Assembly: GCF_007565055.1 (NCBI RefSeq)
Contig: NC_044554.1
Coordinates: 55,399,676 to 55,463,675, forward strand
Length of the DNA stretch: 64,000 bases
From: Rhinopithecus roxellana
Taxonomy: Eukaryota > Chordata > Mammalia > Primates > Cercopithecidae
Direction: 5' to 3'
Each line of letters begins with the position of its first letter. Within the stretch, counting starts at the first letter, position 1. The notes below the pieces were generated by a model, which saw nothing but the letters and a program-made list of their open reading frames with translations, searched no databases and was not told the DNA's origin. Position numbers and translations under genes: made by a program. This document shows positions 1 to 11,130 of this stretch, one piece after another.

Positions 1-1224
1 TGGTCAACAAAGCTTAAAATATTTAGTATTTGACTCTTCAATACAGGTTTACACCCTCTGGTTTAATTTACTCTTTTCCTTTACATACTTTCAAGAGTGC
101 TAGAACAATACTTTCAAACGGGCTAGTGTCTTTAATGGAAGAATGAGTCATTATCTGTACTCAAGGATATTCTAAACCAATCAGAAGAGCTTGAGAGATA
201 CATCTGAAATGTGTATAGGAACACATATGATAAAAATATATGAAAAGATACTCAGCAGATGTTTGTCAGATGCCACCAAGTACAAGATAGCTTCTCATGT
301 GCTATGAGAGGTACTCGGTGAATGGAATACCATCTTGTTCTCAGAGTTAACTGCCCAATAGGAGAAATCTGCCAAAATAACAGAGATGTCTGATAGTGAC
401 TATAGACAATATACATTTGATAAAACTGAAAGGAGGTAGAATGACTTCTGTAGTCTAGTCTATGTGTAGAAAATTTGGAATGGAAATTAAGAAACTGTAG
501 TGATGACTGCTGCTTCTAACAGTAAAGGAAATGTTTATGTGTAGCTTCCAGATGTTTACTGAAGTAGAACTTTAGTAAGTTATTTGACATGAAGCCCAGA
601 GTTATAACAGACACAAAAATGCTTCGTTTCAAGCCTTAGATAGCAACAAAAATATGATTAAAACCAAAATCAGCCTATAACTAGAAGTGGCCTTTGCAGA
701 TCATCTACTAATATCCTGCTCATTTTGCAGCTGAAAAGACTGGGGCCGAGAGATCTAGTTGTATAAAATTGTCTCTGAAACCTAGGACTTCTGACTTCCT
801 GGTCTTTACTAAATTCCATGTAATTTTTAAAATTTTCAAGCCAAATTCTCTATGGAGGTGGAGAATATCTTAGAATTCTCAGCATGAAGTCTTTCACTGC
901 CTTAAAGACTTTCATTAACATGCTGTTCCTTTCCTTTATCCTCCTGGGTCCCCAAGGTCACAGATGTGGGAGTAAAGTATGGAAAAGCCACTCAGGACTC
1001 TCTCTTCTCCACATCGCCTTGTTGAACTGCTTATGGGGTGATGTTCAGGGGCTGGGCTAGGACATTCTACTACAGTGCCCAATATCTTTATACAGATGCT
1101 GATCGCTGCCCTGAATATCCACAGCAGGAATTTTTTTGAGAGGGAGATGAGTGTGGGCAATTGGGAAAACGGCCCACAGGTAATGGAGGGAGGGAAACTG
1201 GAGTTTCCTTTTAACTACCAATCG
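1..1224. other. Unique sequence, no gene seen
   Basis: AT-rich DNA with no open frame of convincing length, no recognised repeat family and no CpG cluster. The short frames in the last 300 bases lack splice or start context. Old, decayed repeats could be missed by eye. Confidence 0.5.
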
Positions 1225-1350
1225 GTAATTCTTTGTTCATTTATTCAAGTATTTATTAAGCACCCACTATGTGCCAGGCTTTGTTCTGGGGGCTTGGGAT
1301 ACAGCAGTGATCTACACAGGATCCTACCCTTGAAGGCTTTGCATTTTGGT
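1225..1350 (-). mobile_element. L2 LINE 3' end fragment
   Basis: Antisense match to the L2 3' end: 'cactatgtgccaggc' followed by a degenerate 'gggatacagcagtga', as in the L2 tail read backwards. L2 is an ancient mammalian CR1-type LINE, long inactive. The fragment lies inside otherwise unremarkable DNA. Confidence 0.6.
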
Positions 1351-1399
1351 ATGCTTCATGGTGGAGGAGTGTGGGTTTCATGGTGAAGCCATTGGGAAT

Positions 1400-1505
1400 C
1401 TGCCAGGTTGAAACACTGGACCTGGAGTAGGAAGACCTGAGTCTGGGCCTCAGCACCACCCCCTCACCAGCTCTACAGCCCTGTGCATCTCATTTCTCTG
1501 CAGCC
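1400..1505 (+). mobile_element. Possible MIR SINE core
   Basis: 'ggacctggagtaggaagac' followed by 'ctgagtctgggcctcagc' resembles the MIR core in which 'tctggagtcagactgcctg' is followed by 'ggttcaaatcctggc'. Divergence is high and the ends are not clear, so this is tentative. Confidence 0.35.
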
Positions 1506-1879
1506 AAGTCCTTTCTTATTAGAACCTTCATCCCGGCTCCTCTAGGACAAGGGTATCTTTCTTCTTTATTCTAGCGCTTGCCTCCTTATCTGGTTTCCCC
1601 ACTTCTTCTTGGCCTTAGTTTCTCCTGATATGTTCTTCTGTCCAGTTGCCTCTTGCTGGGTCTCCCTGATGCCAGTTGTGTGTCCCTGTGCAGGTCTCTG
1701 CTCTCCTGTGACAGTTTGTTCTGCCTGTTTGTACTTTCCCAGTCTTTGCAGCCACTTCTGCTCCTACCCAACCCCACTGAGCAGGTCTAGCTCCATATCC
1801 TGGATCCCACCCATAGGCTTATCCCCACCAGGGAGAGTTCCAACCCTAGCTATGTCTGGAATCAGGACTTGCTGCGTGT
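1506..1879. other. Pyrimidine-rich unique sequence
   Basis: T/C-rich stretch with no recognised repeat. It contains a 99-codon open frame on the plus strand, but the translation is rich in Cys, Ser and Pro as expected from CT-rich DNA and has no domain I recognise. Treated as non-coding. Confidence 0.45.
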
Positions 1880-1985
1880 TGATTCACTCATTCAGCAGTG
1901 TTTATTGAGCACCATTCCAGGTAGGGATGTGATCGGAAGAAGATCTAGTCTCGGTGCTCATAGATCTCATGTGAACCAATGAAGA
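1880..1985 (-). mobile_element. L2 LINE 3' end fragment
   Basis: 'gtttattgagcaccattcc' followed by a degenerate copy of the usual 'gctcatagatct' segment is the L2 3' terminus in reverse orientation. Short and decayed. Confidence 0.5.
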
Positions 1986-3099
1986 ATCAGAATTGAATTT
2001 TGATTAAACTCAGGCACCTTGATTCCTCAAGCAAAATGATAAATTTGGAGTTAACTTAAACAACCCTTTAAGCTCAAACACTCAGTCTACAAAATTTCTC
2101 CATTTCGGCCATTTCTCCCAGCCCTTAAATCCTCTGTCTACAAGCTGACTGACTAACGTATTCAGCTAAGGTTATAAAAGCAACCAGCCAAAAAGAAGTC
2201 AGAGAGCGAAGATGAGAGACAAAAGCCAAGAATGCCATAGATCCTGGATCAGGTGGGCCAGCTAGGGGAGCAAGGTGGGAAGTGAAAGCCTTTTGATGCC
2301 TGAGACCAGTGGTTTGAGTGGGGAGCTTGCTTGGGAAGAATCAGCAGGGTCCACAGAAATGAAAGGGGATGTCTACCAGGAGCAGCTAAGAAGAGTGGGG
2401 AGGGAGGACTGGGGGGCTTCTGGTCCTCACCTTGTTTTAGGGTGCTGCCCTTGTGCCTTTTTCAATTAAGGAAACAGAAACAGCAGCTATTTGGGGTTTT
2501 GAGCATGGAAAGGCGGAGGACAGAGGAGCTGTCTATGTTAAGAATCTGGTTTTACTATTTATTGAAATAAAATGGCCAGAGCTTGAAGGAAAAGGTAATT
2601 AGATTTATAAATAGTTGCCGATCACTCTTGTGAATAGTATAGTCTGTTGTCTCCACAAATAATCCTGGAGACATCACCTGCATGTCAATATTTGGTTCAG
2701 AAAATATAATCACTGGTTACTGTTATTGTCTACAAGGCATGATACTAAATTATCTTGTCATCCAACTCAGTTTTTATCATTATCTCTTAGTAATTTTATT
2801 GGAAGAAACCAGTAACTTGTAAATCATAAAAAGATGAATAATCCCAGTTATAAATTCCTTCCCTTAACAGATGTCTTTAAGACCACCTGACTTAAATCCT
2901 CAATGCTGACTAATTTTTTTTTAATGGTTTTTAGAGAGCTGCATCATGATTTGTGTGATGGGATATATTTGGGAATGGTGGATTTAAAATGGATTTCTGA
3001 TAGTATATTGAGAGTGCATATTTTTGGAAAAATTGAAAGCAGAAAAATATACAGAAGAAAATAAAAGTTCCCCATGGCTTTCCCTTTTCCAAGAAATAA
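1986..3099. other. Unique sequence, no gene seen
   Basis: No recognised repeat or gene. The open frames here are under 80 codons and overlap on shifted frames of the same strand, which is typical of chance. Confidence 0.45.
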
Positions 3100-3225
3100 G
3101 ACTAGACTGTAGGAGAACTGTGAGGGCAGATACATTGTCTGTTTTATGCTCTGTGCCTGTGTCAAAAAGTGCTTGGCAAATAGAAGGGACTCAATAAATA
3201 GTTGTAAGATGACCAAATGAATATT
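3100..3225 (+). mobile_element. L2 LINE 3' terminus
   Basis: Sense-strand L2 tail: 'gtgagggcagatacattgtc', then 'gtgcttggcaaatagaagg' and 'actcaataaatagttg'. These match the L2 ending in which a 'gagggcaggga' block is followed by 'gcctggcacatagtaggc' and 'tcaataaat'. Confidence 0.7.
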
Positions 3226-3629
3226 TTGTGCATGTCCTTCAAGCCTTTTTTTCTATAGATATATGTATGAATACTATATAATAATGATTACTTTTATATC
3301 TTTAAATAATATTCTATATTTCTGTTTTATATTCCATCCCTGTTCTTTTTTTTTTTTTTTTAAACCACTATAGATGTGTTTATATATATAAGTTTTTCGG
3401 GGGATCAGAAGAAAGTATAATACAAATAGTATTATATGTGGAGTGATTTAAAATGTTTTGTTTGTATTTTAATAGTTAGTGACTAAGAAATTTGAAGTCA
3501 ACCTTCCTCCTTTGCCTTAGTTCCTCATCTACAAAACTGTATTTGTAGAATTGGCACTTAGGTACAGATAGCCAATGTTCAGGGATGTTGATGATAAAAT
3601 GATGATAAATAGATTGGATTAAGAGCTTA
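3226..3629. other. AT-rich sequence with T run
   Basis: Low-complexity AT-rich DNA with an uninterrupted T run near 3345-3361 and a short TA run near 3380. No gene or repeat family recognised. Confidence 0.45.
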
Positions 3630-3767
3630 TATACTAGAGTCAGAAGAGCCTAAATTTGAATCTTTTCCCTCCCACAGTGTTAGATTATGTGACCTTGGGC
3701 AAGTGACCTTGGACAAGTGTCTTACCTTTATAAATCTTATTTCCTTTTCTGTAAAATGTGTTTGCGT
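3630..3767 (+). mobile_element. MIR SINE
   Basis: Sense MIR: 'gagtcagaagagcctaaatt' followed by 'gtgaccttgggcaagtga' and a degenerate 'tttccttttctgtaaaatg'. The conserved 'gaccttgggcaa' motif is duplicated in tandem here (3689-3702 and 3703-3716, one difference). Confidence 0.8.
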
Positions 3768-4530
3768 TTGTTAGGATTGGCTAGCTAGAGTGTGTTGCCA
3801 TAACAAGTCCTGGAATCTAATCAATTTAGCACAACAAAAGAGTGTTTCTTGTTCACACAAAGTCTGAGTAGAGCCTGGCTAGTGGGTGGCAGTAGGGGTT
3901 TAGGTTGCCTACTCCTTGTGGTGCTGCTATCCCATCTAAACAGATCTTTAATGTCTCTGCAGCAAAGGAAAAGGAAGCTTGGTGATAATGTTACTGGTAG
4001 AAGGTGTCCAGGTTCTTGGTGTCTTGAACAAAGAATTGGACAAAACACACAAAGTAAGGAAGGAATGAAGGGTTTTACTGAAAATAAAAATACACTCCAT
4101 AGTGTGGGAACTGGCCTGAGTATAGGAGCTCAAAGCCCCCGTTACAGAATTTTTGGGAGTTTACATACCCTCTAGAGGATTCCACTGGTTACTTTGGTTA
4201 TGCCTTATGTAAATGGAGAGGATGAAGTAAAGTTACAGTCATTTATAGAGTATGCCCTATGGAGAGGGTATTTTCTGTTATAGCTGGAGTGTGAATCGGC
4301 CTTATGTTCCCTGCCTCCAGACCCTATTTTCCTGCCTCAATGGCACACTAGCTCTTGCTGCCTTGACATTGAAGTTACACATTACATATTACTTCTGCTC
4401 ACATTTCATTGTGCACATCTAGTCATATGGCCACACTTGAGTACAAGGGCTGAAAGTAAACTTTTTGGGTGCTTAGGAAGAAGAGGAGACCCTGAAATAG
4501 GTAAACACTAGTAGTTTTTACAACGGAAGT
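3768..4530 (-). mobile_element. Ancient LTR-like repeat, split
   Basis: Two blocks, about 3768-4004 and 4361-4530, look like one old LTR read backwards: 'agcacaacaaaagagtg' with 'tttcttgttcacacaaag' on the left, and 'acttctgctcacatttcat' with 'ctagtcatatggcc' on the right. The split is explained by the younger LTR between them. I cannot name the family; an ERVL or MaLR relative is my best guess. Confidence 0.45.
4005..4360 (-). mobile_element. ERV1-type solo LTR
   Basis: Reads as a gammaretrovirus-like (class I) endogenous LTR in reverse: it begins with 'tgtccaggttcttggtgtct' and 'gaacaaagaattggac', typical of the U5 end, passes 'tctagaggattccactggtt', and ends near 'tattttcctgcctcaa'. No internal viral genes flank it, so it is a solo LTR, presumably left by recombination. 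It interrupts an older repeat. The right edge and target duplication are not clear, so the end is approximate. Confidence 0.65.
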
Positions 4531-5492
4531 GAATAATAGTAACTTCAATCAAAATTGGTGTGATCTAATCCCCTACTAGCCTGTGATTTAAAAAAAAAAA
4601 AAAGGATTATACTTAAAAAAAAAAAAACCAAAAAACTAAATTATTAGGCCAAGGAGCTTCCCACTAGCAAATTGCTAGAAATAAATTCTCCTCGAAATGC
4701 CTTTTAATGATTTTGAGGAACCCAGGATCCTGACTCCTGGGTATTTTCAAAGAGATCTTTTAGGTTTCCCCATTCTAGTCCCTTCATCTTGCCCCAGGCT
4801 AACTCTGATGTTTTGAGAGGACTTCTGTGTTGTGCCTGTCTGTCCCCCATTGGTGGCCAGTGCTCTCCCTAGTTCTTTACAGGACGCGATAAGGCTGAGT
4901 TTATGACAACGTATTAAAGTCTTGAGGATAAAGCCAGCCAAACCCAAGGAACAACTTACACCTGATACCAGATGGGTTTGGACTCACAACCTCAGATCTG
5001 CACCAAAACTTCAGAGTCTCCTTTTCTGCTAGTTCTTAGCTCAGTTCCATCTTTTCCCTGCCACAAGGAGTAATTCAAGCCTGTACATGCTTGAGCATCT
5101 AGACCCAAATGGTTTGCCCTATTTCTAGGCTTAAGAAATAAACAAACAAACAAACACCACCTCTCGATTACTTCTTCCCAGGATGGCTGCCAGTGGGAAA
5201 TTCATTTTCCTCCAGGGGAGATTTCAGTGTGGCTTGCCCTCCCCATCTCTGAATATGTAATGCAGTGCTTCACAGCACTTTACTCTAAATCTAGATTATT
5301 CATGTGCAAATCATGCCACCATGGAGACCAATAGCCTATCCAGATTGTGCTTTGTCAAGTTTGTATCACCTTCATGTGACCTTTCTTCCAGAAGCTGATG
5401 AGGGAAAATAGGGCTTTACCTCTCTCTTGATATTCTAGGTCCAGCTTCATCGCCCAAAAGCAGATGCCTGGACAACTTAAGCACAGTCTTTC
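4531..5492. other. Unique sequence, no gene seen
   Basis: Contains two adenine-rich runs (about 4591-4604 and 4616-4627) and a short (AAAC)n near 5139-5155. No gene or repeat family recognised otherwise. Confidence 0.45.
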
Positions 5493-5504
5493 AAGAACAA
5501 TCCA

Positions 5505-5798
5505 GGCCAGGCGCGGTGGCTCAAGCCTGTAATCCCAGCACTTTGGGAGGCCGAGACGGGCGGATCACGAGGTCAGGAAATCAAGACCATCCTGGCTAAC
5601 ACTCTACTAAAAAATACAAAAAACTAGCCAGGCGAGCTGGCGGGCGCCTGTAGTCCCAGCTACTCGGGAGGCTGAGGCAGGAGAATGGCCTAAACCCGGG
5701 AGGCGGAGCTTGCAGTGAGCTGAGATCTGGCCACTGCACTCCAGCCTGGGTGACAGAGCGAGACTCCGTCTCAAAAAAAAAAAAAAAAAAAAAAAAAA
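5505..5798 (+). mobile_element. AluY, Old World monkey type
   Basis: Full-length Alu from 'ggccaggcgcggtggctcaa' to a 26-base A tail. It carries the monkey-type 'actagccaggcg' middle and 'gatctggccactgc' right arm. Flanked by an exact 12-base target duplication, 'aagaacaatcca' at 5493-5504 and 5797-5808. About 15 bases of the left arm (the 'ggtgaaaccccgtc' block) are missing after 'ggctaacac'. Confidence 0.97.
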
Positions 5799-5950
5799 GA
5801 ACAATCCAGAATGTCAAGCGTGGGTCAATTTTAATTTAAACTTTGGGAACCAAACCAAACCAAAAAAACCTCCAAAACAAAAACAAGAAACAACCCTGCC
5901 TCTGCACACACAGTTCTTTTAGCGCAGCCAATTCCATCATAAAATAGATA

Positions 5951-6677
5951 CAGTAGCCCCCATTTATCCATAGGGGGATGCATTTCAAAACACCCCATTA
6001 GATGCCTGAAACTGAATTGAACCAAACTTGATTCCTGTCAATTGTGGCACATTTCTATTTATGTCTTCTACCCACAAATTTATTGCTTTTTCCATCTTAA
6101 CTGAGCACTTGTCACACACTGTGGCCATAATTTTTGCAATTTGAGGTGCATCAGTAAATCTAGAACAAATTTATTTTTCCTTCTTTACGTTTTCACCAGT
6201 GAGATTGGTCTTACTGTAGATCTTAGTAACCTCAGTATATGATTTTTTTTCTATCCCTTTTAAGCTGAGAACTCTCATATATTCACTGAAAGAAAGCACT
6301 TTACGGCTTCTCTTTGGCATATCTGAATTGCCGCTGTCACTACTCTTGCATTTTGGAACCATTATTAAGTAAAACAAGGGTTACTTGAACACAAGCACTG
6401 GGACATTGTGGCAGTTGATCTGATAACTGAGCCCACTCCTGAGTGACTGAGGGGTGGTAGTGTTGACAGCGTGGATACCGTGGACAAAGGGAGGATGCAC
6501 TGCCTGAGCAGAATGGAGCAGGACAGTGTGAAATTTTATCATGCTACTCATAACGACACATAGTTGAAAACTTACTGTTTATTTCTGGAATTCTCCATTT
6601 AATATTTTTGGACCACAGTTGACTGGAGGTAGTAACTAAAACCTTGGAAAACGTGTCTGAATAAGGGGGAACTACTG
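5951..6677 (-). mobile_element. Tigger-family DNA transposon
   Basis: A pogo-like (Tc1/mariner superfamily) transposon present from end to end. The left terminus 'cagtagcccccatttatcc' pairs with the right terminus 'ataagggggaactactg' as an inverted repeat, and TA dinucleotides flank both ends (5949-5950 and 6678-6679), as expected for this superfamily. At 727 bases it is an internally deleted derivative of a roughly 2.4-kb autonomous Tigger. The transposase reads on the minus strand. Confidence 0.9.
6171..6362 (-). pseudogene. Tigger transposase N-terminal remnant
   Basis: Open frame on the minus strand starting with MVPKCKSSDSGNSD and continuing PKRSRKVLSFSE and KKSYTEVTKIYSK. This is the CENP-B/pogo-type helix-turn-helix DNA-binding N-terminus of Tigger transposase. 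Only about 63 residues remain; the second DNA-binding domain and the DDE catalytic domain are absent because of the internal deletion, so it cannot be active. The start Met at 6362 matches the family start; the frame also runs five residues upstream by chance. Confidence 0.88.
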
Positions 6678-6904
6678 TATTTGTGTTTGTCTGAAGGTTT
6701 TATACTGGGTTATTTCTTTGGATGTGGTCTTCCTCAAGGAGGAGAGAGAGGTACTCACTGCCTTCCATCTACATAAACAAAGGGGTCATCAAAGTAATCC
6801 TTTCCATAACACCGGCTTGTTTGTATGTAACAACAAAACAAATACATTCTTCACTTTATAAGGCAGAAACCCACAAACGGATGTTTTTACAGCTTGACTA
6901 CAAC

Positions 6905-8760
6905 TTTTTTATTTTTATTTTTAAAATGTTGTTTTATATACAGGGAGCATGTGTACAGGTTTGTTACATGGGTATATTGCATGATGCTGAGGTTTGGGCT
7001 TCTAATGATCCTATCATCCAAGTAGTGAACATAGTACCCTTGTCTCGTTTCAGTTATTAGGGGGAATGCTTCCAACTTTTGCGCATTCAGCATGATGTTG
7101 GCTGTGAGTTTGTCATATAGGGCTCTTATTATTTTCAGGTATTTTTCTTGATACCTAATTTGTTGAGGGTTTATATCATAAATGGATGTTGGATTTTATT
7201 GAATGCTTTTTCTGCATCTACTGAGATGATCACATGGTTTTCTTTTTAATTCTATTTATGTGGTAAATCATGCTTATTAATTTTCATATGTTGAACCATC
7301 CTTGCATCCCAGGATTAAAACTGACTTTTTCATGGTGAATTCACTTTTCGATATGCTGCTGGATTCAGTTTGCTAGTGTTTTATTGAGGATTTTTGCTTC
7401 TATGTTCATCAGGGATATTCACCTGTAGTTTTATTTTCTTGTTGTGTCTTTACCAGATTTTGGTATCAGGATGACGCTGATTTTTAAGAATGAGTTAGGA
7501 AGAGACCCTCCTCGATTTTTTGGAATAGTTTCAGTAGGATTGGTAGCAGCTCTCCTTTGTACATCTGGTAGAATTTGGTTGTAAATCCATGTGGTCCCAG
7601 GCTTTTTTTGGGTGTTTTTCTTTTTTAAATTACTGATTCAGTTTATTTTCATGTTATTGGTCTGTTCAGGATCTCTGTTTCTGCCTGATTCAATCTTTGG
7701 AGGTTGTGTGTTTTTAGGAATTTATTCGTTCTCTCAAGATTTTCTAGTCTGTGTGCATACAGATATTCATAGTAATTTATGATAATCTTTTGTATTTCTG
7801 TGGGATCAGTTGTGATATCTTTGTCATTTCTGGTTGTGCTTATTTGGATCTTCTTTTTGTTTGTTAATCTGGGAGCAGTCCGTTAATCTTATTTATCCTT
7901 TCAAAGAACCAATTTTCTGTTGACCCTTTGTATGATTTTTGGATCTCAATATCATTTAGTTCTACTCTGCTTTTAGTTATTTCTCTTCTACTAGCTTTGG
8001 GATTAGTTTGTTCTTGTTTTTCTAGTTCCTTTATGTGTGAAGGTTAGATTGTTAATTTAGGACTTTTCTGTCTTCTTAATGTGGACATTTTGGCATGTTG
8101 TGTCTCTGTTTTCATTTGATTCAAAGAATTTTTTGATTTTTGCCTTAATTTTTTTTTGTTTACCCAAAAGTCATTCATGTGCAAGTTGTTTAGTTTACAT
8201 ATATTTTTATGGTTTTTAAGGTTCCTCTTGGTATTGATTTCTATTTTGAATTCCTCTGTGGTCCAAGAAGATGCTTTGTATAATTTCAATTTTTTAAAAA
8301 TTTATTGAGACTTGCTTTATGATCAAGCATTTGGTAGCTTTTAGAGTATGTTCCGTGTGCAGATGAGAAGAATGTATTTTCTGTGGTTGCTGGATGAAGT
8401 ATCCTGTAGATGTCAATTAGATCCAGTTGGTTCAGTGTCCAATTTAAGTCCAGAATTTCTGTGCTAGTTTTCTGCCTCAGTGATCTATCTGTCAGTGTAT
8501 TAGAGGTCCTCTACCATTATTGTGTGTCTGTTAAAGTCTTTTCTTAGGTCTAAAAGTAATTGTTTTATAAATCTGGGTCCTCCAATGTTGGGTACGTATA
8601 TATTTAGGATATTTAAGTCTTCTTGTTGAATTGAATTATTTATCATAATGCAGTGTCCTTCTTTATCCTTTTTTACTCTTGTTGGTTTAAAGTCTATTTT
8701 ATGTGATTCAAGATTAGTGACCCCTGCTCTTTTTTGTTTTCTATTTGTGACTTCACTATA
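6905..8760 (-). mobile_element. L1 LINE fragment, antisense
   Basis: The left edge (A-rich tail seen as 'tttttatttttatttttaaa') and 'acaggtttgttacatgggta' are an L1 3' UTR in reverse. After about 150 bases the sequence jumps to ORF2, so the distal ORF2/3' UTR part is deleted. From about 7060 it runs through reverse-transcriptase-region sequence ('tctgcatctactgagatgat', 'tattgaggatttttgcttc') toward the endonuclease end near 8750. On the minus strand a short frame at 8044-8289 contains KLNNLHMNDFWVNKK, which matches ORF2p. Many stops; dead. Confidence 0.92.
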
Positions 8761-10484
8761 ATTTTAAAGTCCAGTTCCCACTAGAACTTAATTTGTTAGA
8801 TGCTTTGATCGTAATAAAACAGCCTTAGATTTTTCCATTTTTATCTTTTTATTCATTATCTTTTGTAATAAATTTCATTATGCATAAAATTTTAGTGGTT
8901 ACTTCTGGAATCAAGCCTGTTAACTCACTCACACAATTAATTTTTCCTTTCTGACTTCATTTTTTCCCCTGGTAGCTGAGTACCTTTCTTGCCATAACAT
9001 TGAGTAAAACATTGACTATTTATACATCTAGGCTTTCATTCTCATAAGTGTGTTTTAAGCGTGGGTATTAATTTCATTATGTGGGTCCAAACCTGTCTCT
9101 GGCTTGGAAATGACTTATGGGTGCACAGTGCACATAGGTCTGCATGTTAAGGTCTTTTGTGGCTATGGGAGTGAGTGGGAGTGACAGGAGCTACTGTGGG
9201 CATTCTTGTGTACATCTGGCCATAGCAGTGGGTCCCAGGCTAGATCACTGGCACTTCTTTAATTAAGGCTCTGTTTCTGCCCACAGCAAATTTGAGGTTC
9301 TCTGCTGCTTTTCCTATTGCAGAGGGGGCCTTACCTAGGAAGGATTTTGAAGTTCTGTTTCTTCCTTTTTTTTTTTTTTCCGTTTGGATGTGAACAGCTC
9401 ACCAACCACTGCCAGAGCTGACAGAATTGGAATGGCAGTAGGTGGGTGGGGGGTGGGGGTGACAGGAGGGATGGCAGTCATCAGTTTGGGAACAACCTCT
9501 GAGCCAAAGAAATGCCTTTGGCATATGAGAACAGTGTGAGTTTATCTCTTTTCCTGTTTGGAAGAAGGTACGCTATAAATTTGACTCTACCCAGGAACTG
9601 TTTATGGGAGATCATTATTAAAGAATAGATATTTGATTTTTCCATTGGTTTGGAGAGACTAGGAGTCAGGCACTAAGGACATGCTGTGCACTGATAACTT
9701 TTCTCCAGCTATCCATGAGGCTAATACAAATTTTTGACAGGAATTTTTTAAAGATAATTAAGAATTTTTCTTTACATTGTGTTTATAGATGTAAAGCACT
9801 AACAAACAGAGAGCTTTATTATTAGAAAGCAGCCCCTATGGTTTTCGGCATTGCTAGAATCAAGAGATTATATTCCTGTTAACTATTGACCATGCTTTTC
9901 CAAATCACCCACTGTTGCACATTCATGAAATTGGAGTGAGCATACAAATTTGTTGAGAGAATTATCTTAACTAGATTCAACCTCTGTGCCCATGAGGGAC
10001 TGTCATTCTCAGTGATTCAAATAAATATTTGGGTACAGGTGGTCATGTTTGGCGAGCTGGTTTCTGTGCAGATTCAGCACCTGTGGTTTGTTTCATCTTA
10101 TCGTTCAGACACAGATGCTCTTAGAGTACCGCATCATGCATTCCAGTGAAATCTTTCCACCGAACCATAACCCCTGTGATCCTAACAGGAAGGAGTCAGT
10201 GTACAGAGGGACATGACATATTCAGAATCAGAAGCTGGGAGAAGCCAGAAGGAACCTTGTGGGATTAATTTTTTACTTTAAGTGTGGGTAATGTTTTTCA
10301 CATGCCCTCTTTTCAAACCTCGGCACTTCACTTGTCCGTCTGCATTTTTTCTAAGTATTGCAAATGTCAGGTTTGTGTGAAGAGGTATCTGTAAAACTGC
10401 TGACATGAATAATGACTCTGATGTTTATGTACAGAAGAGCGCGCCTGACTTTAGCACTCTTTTTGTCTTTTACTAATTAAAATC
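8761..10484. other. Unique sequence, no gene seen
   Basis: No recognised repeat. Contains a T run near 9367-9380 and a G-rich purine stretch near 9441-9461. No open frame of note, no CpG cluster. Confidence 0.45.
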
Positions 10485-10495
10485 AAGAAGATGTT

Positions 10496-10790
10496 GGCCG
10501 GGCGCGGTGGCTCAAGCCTGTAATCCCAGCACTTTGGGAGGCCGAGGCGGGCGGATCACGAGGTCAGGAGATCGAGACCCTCCTGGCTAACACGGTGAAA
10601 CCCCGTCTCTACTAAAAATGCAAAAAACTAGCCGGGCGTGGTGGCGGCGCCTGTAGTCCCAGCTACTCGGAGGCTGAGGCGGGAGAATGGCGGGAACCCG
10701 GGAGGCGGAGCTTGCAGTGAGCTGAGATCCGGCCACTGCACTCCAGCCTGGGCGACACAGCGAGACTCCGTCTCAAAAAAAAAAAAAAAA
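10496..10790 (+). mobile_element. AluY, Old World monkey type
   Basis: Full-length Alu starting 'ggccgggcgcggtggctcaa', with 'actagccgggcg' and 'gatccggccactgc', ending in an A tail. Exact 11-base target duplication 'aagaagatgtt' at 10485-10495 and 10791-10801. Low divergence from the subfamily, so a relatively recent insertion. Confidence 0.98.
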
Positions 10791-11004
10791 AAGAAGATGT
10801 TTCAGCAAGACCTTGCCTGTGCATAGCACCTGATGGATTGCTTTTCTCCTTTTGGTGTTTCTGGTTTGGTGGAAAGGCAAGAAAGGTGAACTGAATGACT
10901 TGGAGCAAGGAACAGTGGTGATGTCCCACCACTCTAGGACAAGCACTCCTTGGCCTATTTAAATTTATTTTTCTAGTTCTCAAAATATTCCAAAAGAAAT
11001 GAAG

Positions 11005-11130
11005 ATTTAGCCACCCTTTTTATCAGTGAGGAAATTCAGGCTCAGAGAGTTGAACTCATTTACCTAGTTACTCAGCATGTGACAGAATTAGGATTTGGAC
11101 CCAGAGTCACTTCTAAAGCTTGTTCTACCT
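11005..11130 (-). mobile_element. MIR SINE
   Basis: Antisense MIR: 'cagtgaggaaattcaggctc' followed by 'agagagttgaactcattta' and 'ggatttggacccagagtc', the reverse of the MIR core and tRNA-like region. Confidence 0.8.

Noticed and set aside
5596..5817. Open frames with a Phe run followed by ETESRSVTQAGVQW-like sequence (also near 10663, 19083, 39449, 46235, 51233, 56601 and 63620)
   Set aside because: These are translations of the reverse strand of Alu elements with their poly-T tract and are not genes.
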